In this document: one piece after another, positions 44,985-52,200 of the stretch
Layout: each line of letters opens with the position of its first letter
Position numbering within the stretch: position 1 is the stretch's first letter
Source of the DNA: Streptococcus sp. SN-1
Lineage (GTDB): Bacteria > Bacillota > Bacilli > Lactobacillales > Streptococcaceae
Assembly: GCF_041154385.1 (NCBI RefSeq)
Contig: NZ_AP028929.1
Span: forward strand, 1,240,001 to 1,304,000
Length of the DNA stretch: 64,000 bases
Direction: 5' to 3'
Position numbers and translations under genes: made by a program
The notes under the pieces: model-generated
Told to the model about the DNA's origin: nothing
What the model saw: only the letters and a program-made list of their open reading frames with translations
Databases searched by the model: none

Positions 44985-45340
44985 GTCTAACAATGAATGA
45001 CAAGCGAGTATTAAGACTAATCAAGGTAGGGGCTGAAAACTCCATAACAGGGGCAGAAATCAGCCTAATCACCAAACTAGCAGAAAGAACCGTCCAGGAT
45101 ATTATCAGCCGTCTGATCACGCGCTACGGTGTTCCTATCGCTGGGGTACGTCACGGAGCTTTTAGAGGCTACTTTATACCAGCTAACAAAGAGGAGCTAC
45201 TGGATGGAGCAAAGGCATTCTATAACCAGGTACAGGAAGAACAGAAACGCCTAACCGTCCTTTTAAATGCCGATTTAGAGAGTTACAAGCAACTGTTGAA
45301 GGGAGCTGATGAACATGTTCAGTTTAAGCAAAGAAAGTGA
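44981..45340 (+). CDS. Winged-helix-like DNA-binding protein
   Basis: A 119-residue protein. VLRLIKVGAENSITGAEISLITKLAERTVQDIISRLITRYGVPI forms a clear winged-helix pattern (residues 9-53), with AGVRHGAFRGYFIPANKEE as the wing, then a helical tail. Proteins like this accompany replication modules of Lactobacillales phages. It overlaps the next gene by about 30 bp. Confidence 0.65.
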   Translation: MSLTMNDKRVLRLIKVGAENSITGAEISLITKLAERTVQDIISRLITRYGVPIAGVRHGAFRGYFIPANKEELLDGAKAFYNQVQEEQKRLTVLLNADLESYKQLLKGADEHVQFKQRK

Positions 45341-45593
45341 AAACAGTCTAAAACGTGGCATCTTAAAACTGGTAGAAAACTTTCTAAAAGACTATTTAAA
45401 GCCTAAACAACGTATAACAGGGCTAATGACACCTAAACAACTCAAGGAAGAGTTAGAGATAGACTACAATACCTTAAAACGTTGGGAACGTGCAGGGCTC
45501 AAAAGGTTCACTCCTCCTATCGAGGATACACGCAAAGTCTTTTATAGAATCGATGATATTCTAATATTTCTAGGAGCTGATAAAGAATCATAA
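45309..45593 (+). CDS. MerR/excisionase-like DNA-binding protein
   Basis: A 94-residue protein. The C-terminal half (LMTPKQLKEELEIDYNTLKR, then WERAGLKRFTPPIEDTRKVF and YRIDDILIFLG) is a typical MerR-like excisionase fold. The N-terminus is a short basic helix. The start could be 45309 or the next ATG at 45315, both served by GGGAG. The best excisionase candidate of the island, although its place in the replication operon also allows a regulator role. Confidence 0.65.
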   Translation: MNMFSLSKESENSLKRGILKLVENFLKDYLKPKQRITGLMTPKQLKEELEIDYNTLKRWERAGLKRFTPPIEDTRKVFYRIDDILIFLGADKES

Positions 45594-45603
45594 GGAGTAA
45601 AAC

Positions 45604-46413
45604 GTGGCAAGAACAAAAATATATTTTTGGCTAAAAATTGATAAGAAATTTTTTGATAATATTTTTATCAAGAGACTAAAGGCTGTACCGGGTGGGTACA
45701 CCATGACAGTTATTTATATTAGGCTCATGCTAGAGAGCTTAGAGAGTGACTGTATTTTATACTACGAGGGCTACTTTGATAATCTTAAGGAAGAGTTAGC
45801 CCTAAAATTAGATGTATCAGAAGATGATATAGATATGACCATGGCATACTTTACAAAATGCGGTTTAATACAGATTGACGAAGATAAAAACGCAGAACTA
45901 CCCCAGGCTAAAGCCCTGGTACAGCAGGAAACCAACCAAGCAGCATACATGCGAGAATATCGGAAACAGCAACGAGAACAAAAGGAAAATCTTACAATGT
46001 TATCTAAAGGTTTAACATTGTCAACTACATGTAAGACAGAGATAGAGATAGAGATAGAGAAAGAGAAAGAGAAAGAGTTAGAAGAAGAGATAGAGAAAAA
46101 AACTTCTTCTGCTCCTACTGCTGAAATCTCTAACTATTACCAAAAGCGTATAGGGGTTATGGATGGGCAACAATATCAAATACTGACTGACTATCTCACT
46201 CTCGACGGTATAGAGCTAGAGGTTATCAAGACTGCCATAGACAAGGCTGCAGATAACGGCAAGCGATCTTTTAGCTATATCAATTCAATACTCAAGAACT
46301 GGCGACAGAATGGTATTAGAACCATGGTACAAGTCGAAGATGAACAGAGACTGTTTCAGCAAAAGAAACAAGGAAAGTCTGATGACGATATTCAAGACCC
46401 GTTTATCTACTGA
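45604..46413 (+). CDS. DnaD-like replisome organizer (phage type)
   Basis: A 269-residue protein. The N-terminal domain (RTKIYFWLKIDKKFFDNIFI, VIYIRLMLESLESDCILYYE) is the phage replisome-organizer domain. The C-terminal DnaD-like domain (about 175-245) has YYQKRIGVMDGQQYQILTDY and YINSILKNWRQNGI. They are joined by a Glu/Lys linker (TEIEIEIEKEKEKELEEEIE) encoded by imperfect GAGATA/GAGAAA hexamer repeats, where length changes would stay in frame. It should open the island origin and recruit the loader encoded next. Confidence 0.85.
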   Translation: MARTKIYFWLKIDKKFFDNIFIKRLKAVPGGYTMTVIYIRLMLESLESDCILYYEGYFDNLKEELALKLDVSEDDIDMTMAYFTKCGLIQIDEDKNAELPQAKALVQQETNQAAYMREYRKQQREQKENLTMLSKGLTLSTTCKTEIEIEIEKEKEKELEEEIEKKTSSAPTAEISNYYQKRIGVMDGQQYQILTDYLTLDGIELEVIKTAIDKAADNGKRSFSYINSILKNWRQNGIRTMVQVEDEQRLFQQKKQGKSDDDIQDPFIY

Positions 46414-46428
46414 CGGAGAGGAGAATCA

Positions 46429-47253
46429 ATGGAATTACTGAATACAGACCAGCTTAATGAAAAAATAAAGGTGACTGATAAGCTTTGTCCAACTCATCAG
46501 ATTAACCTGGTACAATTCAAAAAGCCAGATGGTTATACATCACCCTACTGCATGGAATGTACTAGGGAGAACATTAAACAGACGGAGCTAGAGGGCATAG
46601 AAAAAGCCCTAGGGCATGATCTGGACTCTTCAACCTATGATGTGCTAGTGCGTGAAAGTACGGTGTCAAATGAGCTGAGAGAGGCCTCTTTTAGCACTTT
46701 CAAAGCCGAGACAAAAGAGGAACACGAGGCCAAGGAGTTTGCTATCAAGCAAGCTAAGCAGTACCTAAATGGCATGACAGGAAACACGCTGATTATGGGC
46801 AAACCAGGCACTGGTAAAAGTCATTTATGCTATTCCATGGCCAAAGCCATCAACGAGGGTTATAAGGTTAAGAATGACCCTAAGAGCGTCCTCTTTGTCA
46901 GCATTGCTGAAATCGTCACGCGCATTCAGTCAGGTTGGCAGTATAGGCAGAGTGATTTTACAGAGTATGACGCCTTGAAGCTGCTGACTGAGGTTGACTA
47001 TCTCTTTATTGACGATTTAGGTACAGAAAGCGTTATGAATAGCCGAAAAGATGAGGCTAATAACTGGGTACAGACCTTTCTTTTCAAGATTTTTGATAGG
47101 CGGGAAACAACTATCATCAATACCAACCACAACGGAAAAGAGTTGGCCAGAATTTATAATGACAAGCTAGTCAGTCGAATTGGCAAACGGTCAGAGGGGA
47201 ATGTATACAACATGACAGACATCAAAGACAAGAGGATGAAGCGTAATTTTTAA
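46429..47253 (+). CDS. DnaC/DnaI-like helicase loader
   Basis: A 274-residue AAA+ ATPase. Walker A is IMGKPGTGKSHLCYSM (about residues 121-136) and Walker B is VDYLFIDDLGTE. Sensor residues are in TTIINTNHNGKELARIYNDK and LVSRI. The N-terminus has CPTHQ...YCMEC, a small zinc-binding element common in phage loaders. It acts with the DnaD-like protein to load host DnaC/DnaB helicase. Confidence 0.9.
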   Translation: MELLNTDQLNEKIKVTDKLCPTHQINLVQFKKPDGYTSPYCMECTRENIKQTELEGIEKALGHDLDSSTYDVLVRESTVSNELREASFSTFKAETKEEHEAKEFAIKQAKQYLNGMTGNTLIMGKPGTGKSHLCYSMAKAINEGYKVKNDPKSVLFVSIAEIVTRIQSGWQYRQSDFTEYDALKLLTEVDYLFIDDLGTESVMNSRKDEANNWVQTFLFKIFDRRETTIINTNHNGKELARIYNDKLVSRIGKRSEGNVYNMTDIKDKRMKRNF

Positions 47254-47277
47254 CCAAATAAAAAAAGGAGGAATCCC

Positions 47278-47736
47278 ATGATAGAACCAGCATACTTTGA
47301 ACAGGCAGATCAGGAACTGGAGGAACTCAATCACAAACGTGACTATTTTATGGCGGATGCAACACCAGTATGTCTTGAAGATACGCCTAAACTGATTGAA
47401 CTAGGTGAGAAGCTCCGGACGGAAGACACCAGCATCAACGCCTATGAATTATACAGAAACCCTGAAGCGCGTGCAAAGCTATTCGCCCAAATCACGGAAG
47501 CCTGCTTCTTGCTGATTGCAGATAGTTCACCAGTACCAGTGCAGCCAACACAAGCACAGCGAATACATTTTTGCGAGTACTTGGAAGGACAGTTCCAGAA
47601 TATCATTAAGAAGTTGATTGCAGGCACTGACAAGCAAGTTCTGGAGTCTTTACTTGAAGCTTTGCAACTGCCCAAAGAAAAACAAGCCCAATTTGTCCGT
47701 GATGTGATAGTAAGTGGCTTACTCAGTGAAGAATAG
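47278..47736 (+). CDS. Hypothetical phage-type protein
   Basis: A 152-residue acidic helical protein (FEQADQELEELNHKRDYFMA, LIELGEKLRTEDTSINAYEL, LEGQFQNIIKKLIAGTDKQV, ending VIVSGLLSEE). A good AAGGAGG lies 7 bp before the ATG. Similar proteins follow DnaC in Streptococcus phages and satellites, but no function is known. A weak hairpin after the stop ends the block. Confidence 0.6.
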   Translation: MIEPAYFEQADQELEELNHKRDYFMADATPVCLEDTPKLIELGEKLRTEDTSINAYELYRNPEARAKLFAQITEACFLLIADSSPVPVQPTQAQRIHFCEYLEGQFQNIIKKLIAGTDKQVLESLLEALQLPKEKQAQFVRDVIVSGLLSEE

Positions 47737-47807
47737 TAACAAAGGGGCATTGCCTCTTTTTGTGGTTTAATTGCTACTTATCCCAATAGATTTGGGTTTT
47801 TCTGTAT

Positions 47808-48344
47808 ATGGAGATTTTGGAGCGGATGAAAACTATAAAATCAATAGCTATTGAAACATTTATAAAACCAATGAAAAACAAGAATATCAGTCATGGTATA
47901 GCTGAGTTGGACGGTAGAAAACTAGAGATAGACTTAGATAACCTGTATATCACCTTTGGGAGTAATCATTTTGATTTAGCAAGTATACCAGGAACCAAGG
48001 GAGGGAATCGCTACTTCTTTCTCTGTCCTATTTGTGGTAATCGATGCAGAAAACTCTATAAGAGACTTTTGCTATATGGTTGTGGATCATGCCAGAAAAC
48101 ACACAAATCAACACTGAATCGAAGTAAAACAGATTGTCAATACTACTGGGAGCTTGCACTGAAAGAAGCTAGAAAGGTAGAACCTGGGTGGAGTCCTAGA
48201 CGTGGCGGATATATGTTTGATAGTTTCCCAGAAAGACCAAAATACATGAGACAGAAACGATATTACAAGCATTATCAAAAGTTTGTTAACTACACCAGAA
48301 AAGGAGATAGCTTTTGGCTGAATGGTTTGAGATCCCTGAGATAA
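47808..48344 (+). CDS. Zinc-ribbon protein of the island
   Basis: A 178-residue basic protein. A zinc ribbon is clear: FLCPICGNRCRKLYKR, then GCGSCQKTH (about residues 72-97). The N-terminal part (KPMKNKNISHGIAELDG) and the C-terminal part (YMRQKRYYKHYQKFVNYTRK) are rich in Lys, Arg and Tyr, suggesting nucleic-acid binding. The start is uncertain: ATG 47808 lacks a ribosome binding site, and ATG 47826 has GGAG only 3 bp away. Family not recognised. It is followed by the repeat region. Confidence 0.6.
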   Translation: MEILERMKTIKSIAIETFIKPMKNKNISHGIAELDGRKLEIDLDNLYITFGSNHFDLASIPGTKGGNRYFFLCPICGNRCRKLYKRLLLYGCGSCQKTHKSTLNRSKTDCQYYWELALKEARKVEPGWSPRRGGYMFDSFPERPKYMRQKRYYKHYQKFVNYTRKGDSFWLNGLRSLR

Positions 48345-48826
48345 TTTGTAGTAGGGTGCAATTTACAAAACAAACAAATACTACATATTAGACGGTTTAA
48401 ATGTTAAAAAAGCTAGATATATCAAGGATTTAAGTAAGTAGAGCGTTCCAAAAAAAGAGTGCGGTAAGCGTTCCAAAAAAGGGTGAGATAAGGGTGAGGT
48501 TGCATATATAAAAAGTATGAGGTTGCGTATTTAAAAATACTAAGGTTTTACCAAGGTACAGGGCTTTTTTTCTAGTGATAGAACCCCAAGGTTACCACAA
48601 GGTATAGCTACTTTTTTAGAACCATAGAATGGTGAGGTTTTGGTGAGGTATCGAAGTTTTACAATGGTAAGGTTTTGGTAAGGTAGTGGCAAAAAATATG
48701 CCTGACAAATGAGAAGATTACATAGCTTGAAGCTAGAGCGAACATAGAGAAAATGCAAAAAAGCCAAGGCACTCCGCCTCAGCTATAATCTCAATAATAT
48801 TATTATATCACACAGGAGGCCAAGGC
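48345..48826 (+). repeat. Iteron-like repeat region, candidate origin or packaging site
   Basis: 482 bp without a gene. Two copies of AGCGTTCCAAAAAA lie 25 bp apart (48442, 48467). Two copies of TGAGGTTGC[A/G]TAT lie 23 bp apart (48495, 48518). Four 17-bp units of the form RAGGT-N7-RAGGTA lie at 48542-48558, 48588-48604, 48634-48650 and 48669-48685. Ordered iterons like these are usual at replication origins of phages and satellites, and can also mark cos/pac regions. Confidence 0.7.
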
Positions 48827-49246
48827 ATGACACCAGAGCAGGTAAAAGAAAAACTAGAGGGCGTTAAGTGGATCAATAAAGAAATTAAAGGTTTATATTT
48901 GGAATTGGAAGCCTTGGAAGGTGGTATTATCAAAAAGCAAGAACTGAGCACTACCAGAGTACAAACAAGCAGGGTAAATACAGCAGAGAATAACCTTATA
49001 AGTGTTCTAAAGCTAAAAGAGGACACTTTACAGAGAATTGAGCGACTTACTGAGGAGAGAATGGAAGTATCCAGGTTAATCGATAAGCTGGCCAATCCGC
49101 TTGAGCGTTCCGTCCTCAGGCTGTTCTACTTGAATGTTCTCGACGCTTGGCAGGTTGCTGAGGAAATAGGGAAATCTAAATCTTTGGTATATCGAGTAAG
49201 GCAGGAAGCTATAGAACACTTAACAGGTATGGTAAATGGGGATTGA
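48827..49246 (+). CDS. DUF1492-like phage transcriptional regulator
   Basis: A 139-residue protein. A long N-terminal coiled coil (KEKLEGVKWINKEIKGLYLE) is followed by a sigma-70 region-4-like helix-turn-helix (NPLERSVLRLFYLNVLDAWQ, VAEEIGKSKSLVYRVRQEAI). This is the DUF1492 family, related in position and fold to ArpU/RinA late regulators. In satellites such proteins control packaging or late genes; here its target would be the right-hand end of the island. Start after CAGGAGG. Confidence 0.82.
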   Translation: MTPEQVKEKLEGVKWINKEIKGLYLELEALEGGIIKKQELSTTRVQTSRVNTAENNLISVLKLKEDTLQRIERLTEERMEVSRLIDKLANPLERSVLRLFYLNVLDAWQVAEEIGKSKSLVYRVRQEAIEHLTGMVNGD

Positions 49247-49349
49247 TTTAACCTTACTACAGGAACTAGTGCGTATAGGGAGCCCTAGACTTCATATTTG
49301 CCCCTATTTCGCTTTGTTTTGGGGCAGATGACTAAAAACACAACGGACA

Positions 49350-49385
49350 ACTAGAAGCTCTTAGAAACGATTCTAGGGGCTTTTG
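49350..49385 (+). terminator. Terminator downstream of the DUF1492 gene
   Basis: AGCTCTTAGAA-ACGA-TTCTAGGGGCT followed by TTTTG. Otherwise 49247-49414 shows no gene. Confidence 0.6.
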
Positions 49386-49414
49386 TAACGCGACAGAATA
49401 ATGAGTAAAACCTC

Positions 49415-49458
49415 TTTACAATACGTGTAATACGTGTTATAATAATACTGTCAGGAGG
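49415..49458 (+). promoter_or_regulatory. hicAB promoter with repeated operator
   Basis: TTTACA (49415-49420), a 17-bp spacer and TATAAT (49438-49443). The spacer is made of two copies of ATACGTGT, a likely operator for HicB. AGGAGG of hicA is at 49453-49458. Confidence 0.75.
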
Positions 49459-49468
49459 TAAAAGCGCT

Positions 49469-49648
49469 ATGCCTATGACACAAAAAGAGATGGTCAAACT
49501 CCTTACGGCTCATGGTTGGATAAAAACCAAAGGCGGTAAAGGCTCCCATGTTAAAATGGAGAAGGAAGGGGAAAGACCTATCACTGTCCCTCATGGTGAA
49601 CTTAATAAGTACACTGAAAGAGGGATAAGAAAGCAAGCAGGACTGTAA
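49469..49648 (+). CDS. hicA: HicA-family mRNA interferase toxin
   Basis: A 59-residue protein. The fold shows MVKLLTAHGWIKTKGGKGSH with the catalytic His in GGKGSHVKM, then ITVPHGELNKYTERGIRKQA and GL. This is a complete, typical-length HicA double-stranded-RNA-binding-like toxin that cleaves mRNA when free of HicB. It is preceded by AGGAGG and its own promoter. The antitoxin gene follows by 42 bp. Confidence 0.92.
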   Translation: MPMTQKEMVKLLTAHGWIKTKGGKGSHVKMEKEGERPITVPHGELNKYTERGIRKQAGL

Positions 49649-49690
49649 TAAAGGCAGTCCCCCGCTTGTCTTTGATTTTGGAGGTAAACT

Positions 49691-50143
49691 ATGCTTGTCA
49701 CTTATCCAGCTTTATTTTATTATGACGATACAGACGGAGCTAACGCCCCTTACTTTGTAACTTTCCCAGATTTTGAACATTCAGCAACTCAAGGGGAGGA
49801 TATGGCAGACGCTATGGCAATGGCCAGCGATTGGCTCGGTATTAACCTAGCTGATTATATCGAGAATGGGCGAGAAATTCCTACCCCTACTCCTATTAAC
49901 GCTTTATCTTTGGCTTCTAACAACCCTTTCCAGGATGATGAGGACATAGATCTAGTCTATGATCCTAGTAAATCTTTTATCTCTATGGTTATGGTTGACG
50001 TTGCAGAATATCTAGGCAGTCAAGAGCCTGTTAAAAAAACCCTAACCATTCCACGTTGGGCGGATACATTAGGGCGTGACCTAGGGTTGAACTTCTCACA
50101 GACCCTAACAGATGCTATTGCTGATAAAAAAATCCATGCTTAA
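49691..50143 (+). CDS. hicB: HicB-family antitoxin
   Basis: A 150-residue antitoxin. The N-terminal degenerate RNase-H-like domain has YPALFYYDDTDGANAPYFVT, FPDFEHSATQGEDMADAMAM and ASDWLGINLADYIENG. The C-terminal part (TLTIPRWADTLGRDLGLNFS, QTLTDAI) is a ribbon-helix-helix/HTH that would bind the hicAB operator. Module location at the right end of the island suits an island-maintenance function or anti-phage role. Confidence 0.92.
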   Translation: MLVTYPALFYYDDTDGANAPYFVTFPDFEHSATQGEDMADAMAMASDWLGINLADYIENGREIPTPTPINALSLASNNPFQDDEDIDLVYDPSKSFISMVMVDVAEYLGSQEPVKKTLTIPRWADTLGRDLGLNFSQTLTDAIADKKIHA

Positions 50144-50259
50144 TAATTAACTATGATATAATTGACTTATAAACAGGGCTTTTCCATCTCCCCTTGAAAC
50201 AGTTCATTCTGCAGTAGGAGGTGGGACGGTTCTGTTTTTACCATAAAGGAGTATTTAAC

Positions 50260-50469
50260 ATGGCAAAAGTTAAAGAAAAATGGAACCCAACAATATCACA
50301 TATTGTCCCTAAAGGTACCAAACTAGCAGACGGTACAATATTAGACAAAGAAACAACCTTAACACAAGAAGAATTTACTAAAAATCCCCCTGTTATTCCA
50401 GCAGGACACCCTTATTATAATCTTTTAGCTAGAATAAGCAGAGAGGAAATAGAAAAGGAAGAGCTATAG
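50260..50469 (+). CDS. Small hypothetical protein
   Basis: A 69-residue protein, MAKVKEKWNPTISHIVPKGT, KLADGTILDKETTLTQEEFT, NPPVIPAGHPYYNL and a charged tail. The ATG at 50260 has AAAGGAG upstream. The 116 bp before it can fold so that ATCTCC pairs with GGAGGT. No family recognised. Confidence 0.55.
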   Translation: MAKVKEKWNPTISHIVPKGTKLADGTILDKETTLTQEEFTKNPPVIPAGHPYYNLLARISREEIEKEEL

Positions 50470-50499
50470 AACCAAGAAGCAGTAAAATATAGTAGTTTT

Positions 50500-50605
50500 G
50501 CGCGTGATATTCGCTTGAAAATGACTTGCTAAGATCAACAAAATTGATAACCACGCGCTTTTAGCTATCTCACCTTTTCGCTAGCTAAAACAACCAATGC
50601 GCGTG
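50500..50605. repeat. Nested palindromes and direct repeats near the right end
   Basis: GCGCGTGATA at 50500-50509 and again at 50599-50608, with CACGCGC (50552-50558) inverted between them, plus a perfect TTTTAGCTA...TAGCTAAAA pair (50559-50567, 50582-50590). It directly precedes the small-RNA promoter. It could be a cos/pac or regulator-binding site. Confidence 0.6.
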
Positions 50606-50627
50606 ATAAACATGGTATAATATATTC

Positions 50628-50697
50628 ACAGCTTGAGGCTTGCATAGTCTATCCGATTAGGGAGAGTTAGACCGTGAGGTCACACACTCCCTTTTTT
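50628..50697 (+). ncRNA. Predicted small RNA at the right end of the island
   Basis: An extended -10 (TGGTATAAT, 50613-50621) is followed by about 70 nt ending in a strong terminator. That hairpin is GGGAG, an inner stem ACC-GTGA-GGT with a GNRA loop, then CTCCC (50660-50691) and TTTTTT. A second TGGTATAAT starts at 50697, followed by GCGTAG-CTGATGA-CTACGC (about 50737-50756). No ORF fits. RNA family not recognised. Confidence 0.55.
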
Positions 50698-50933
50698 GGT
50701 ATAATAAACCTATCAGATAAGCAAAAACAACTAAAAAAGCGTAGCTGATGACTACGCTAGTTCTTGCCTGCTGAACTCGTAAATTATTGACCTATTTTAG
50801 GTCTTTTTTTACTCCCCTTTTTATGGACTTTGGGAGAATATTATAGGTCATTTGTGACTATGTTTTTTCAAAAAGTCCACAAAAATAAAGCCTATAAACT
50901 CCTATTTGAAGCCATTCCTAGACACTTTTCAGA

Positions 50934-50963
50934 ATTTCTTCGAAAGTCATGTTATTCTCCTTT
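50934..50963. repeat. Right attachment repeat (attR) of the island
   Basis: Copy of 39848-39877 with three differences. On the minus strand it still carries a ribosome binding site and ATG of the DUF2829 gene, whose frame now reads MTFEEILKSV and stops at 50918. Confidence 0.7.
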
Positions 50964-50991
50964 TATTCTACATTCTTCATTTAATTATAAC

Positions 50992-51017
50992 AAAAAACCG
51001 TTGTGCAACGGCTTTTT
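50992..51017. terminator. Bidirectional terminator outside the island
   Basis: AAAAAACCGTTG-TG-CAACGGCTTTTT, between the island end and the IS630 remnant. Confidence 0.75.
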
Positions 51018-51055
51018 GACTCATTTTAAATCAAAATCAATAAGCATTTTATAAT

Positions 51056-51942
51056 TATAGTCATTTAGTTTTAAAAAAGCGTTCCAAACATTCAAAAATA
51101 TTTGGGACTTCCCTTAATAAATCAGTCACTTTCTTCTTCAAAATATCTCAAACTTGCTCAATAGGATTCAAATCTGGGGAATAAGGCTGTAGAGATAAGA
51201 AAAAGTGTTTATCTTGAATGCAGTTTTCATCCAAAATGTTCTTGGGATGAAAACTAGCATTGTCCATGACAATGACATGAGGTGTCTTCAAAGTAGGCGA
51301 GAGCTACGTTTTGAACCACTCCACAAAGAAATCGCTCGTCATACTTTCCTTGTAAATCATGGGAGCTATAAACTCTCCATCTACTTGTCCTGCAACAATT
51401 GAAGTCCGCTAATCTTTTCATGGACTTTTTCCCCTCTAGAAGCCCGTGTATAAGGACGATAGAGGTAGCGGTCGATTCCCGTTTCGTCAATATATACGAC
51501 TGGTAAATCTTTTAGGTTATCCAAAATATCAAGAAATTCAGCGACTTTCTCAGAATCTTGTTCCTTAAAGCTAGTCATCTTTTTTAAAGTGATATGAATT
51601 TGCTTTAAAGCTGCCCAGACTGAAGGGACAGCACAATCAAAATGTGCCACAATTTCCCGTAAAAAAGCGTCTAGATGAGCGTCTAGATGAGCCTCTACAA
51701 AGACTTTCAATTCCTCTAAAGGAATCTTTCGCTTTTTGACTACTCGCTTTTTTCGCTCTAAGTATCCTTGTTCACGTCTTTCTTTTCCCACGTGAAGAGA
51801 GTTCTGTCGCCAACATCAAAAATTTTAGCTGCCTCGACATGGCTGTGTCCTTCTTTGATGTAATCTAATGCTCCTTGTTTAAAATCTCTACTATATGCTA
51901 TAGCTTTATTATAAGATGCTTATTTTAAACTAAACAACTATA
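51056..51942 (-). mobile_element. Decayed IS630-family insertion sequence
   Basis: Terminal inverted repeats are TATAGTCATTTAGTTTTAAAA at the left and, on the minus strand from 51942, TATAGTTGTTTAGTTTAAAAT, giving 887 bp. The transposase inside is broken in several places. It lies 92 bp outside the island attachment repeat. Confidence 0.75.
51073..51900 (-). pseudogene. IS630-family transposase, broken
   Basis: On the minus strand the first part (AYSRDFKQGALDYIKEGHSH, VEAAKIFDVGDRTLFTW) has ATA in place of the start codon. It stops after VNKDT and shifts frame into ERKKRVVKKRKIPLEELKVF, then DLPVVYIDETGIDRYLYRPY (first catalytic Asp region) and SRGEKVHEKISG. It is next interrupted by stops around GLQLLQDK and WFKT, and ends with HVIVMDNASFHPKNI and SPDLNPIEQV, which hold the other DDE residues. 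Some IS630 elements use a frameshift normally, but several stops here show decay. Confidence 0.82.
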
Positions 51943-52066
51943 CCCTGGCTTGAACTGACTATTTTATATATTGTCTTACTTCGTCCTCACAAAAATATAT
52001 CAAAAATCAAAAGCGCTTAGGAAAAAACTCTATTTCATGAGAGAATACAATAAATCTTCCCACAAT

Positions 52067-52113
52067 AAAACGCATAATATCAAGTTTTTTTGGCACCTGA
52101 TATCATGCATTTT
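52067..52113. repeat. Palindromic dispersed repeat, second copy
   Basis: AAAACGCATAATATCA (52067-52082) and TGATATCATGCATTTT (52098-52113) pair at 14 of 16 positions around a TTTTTTTGGCACC loop. It is related to 8014-8057 in the opposite orientation. It lies downstream of sufB and may end its transcript. The remaining part of 51943-52200 shows nothing else. Confidence 0.65.
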
Positions 52114-52200
52114 CTGTTCTTAAAATATTTTTTCTCAGTCTCTTTTTGTTACAAGTTCATCTTCAAAGTCCTTGATTTTTAGTAAATCTAAAATCAAATT

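Larger units (their letters stand above)
39848..50963. mobile_element. Phage-satellite-like (PICI-type) island, about 11.1 kb
   Basis: Between a 30-bp duplication (39848-39877 and 50934-50963, 27 of 30 identical) lie a tyrosine integrase, a divergent repressor/Cro switch, Rha, small regulators, a DnaD/DnaC replication pair, a repeat-rich non-coding region, a DUF1492 regulator and HicAB. No terminase, portal, capsid, tail or lysis genes are present. Size and order match streptococcal phage-inducible islands or satellite prophages, which integrate at gene 5' ends. Confidence 0.82.

Noticed and set aside
46030..46110. Hexamer microsatellite as a phase-variation tract
   Set aside because: Units are six bases, so length changes keep the frame; it simply encodes the charged linker of the DnaD-like protein.
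48442..48685. CRISPR-like array
   Set aside because: Repeats are short, of three kinds and unevenly spaced, with no spacers of constant length and no cas genes.
48540..48767. Open frame of 75 codons on the minus strand
   Set aside because: It runs through the iteron array and its sequence is a product of the repeats.
39946..50831. CTTTTTGTGGACTT / CTTTTTATGGACTT pair (39949 and 50818) as att core
   Set aside because: Thirteen of 14 bases match and both are near the ends, but the 30-bp duplication at gene starts is longer and explains the truncated gene copy. The pair may still be an integrase-binding site.
50889..50912. Alternative right core matching 39881-39904
   Set aside because: Only CTATAAAC and a few scattered bases match; the 30-bp duplication nearby is much better.
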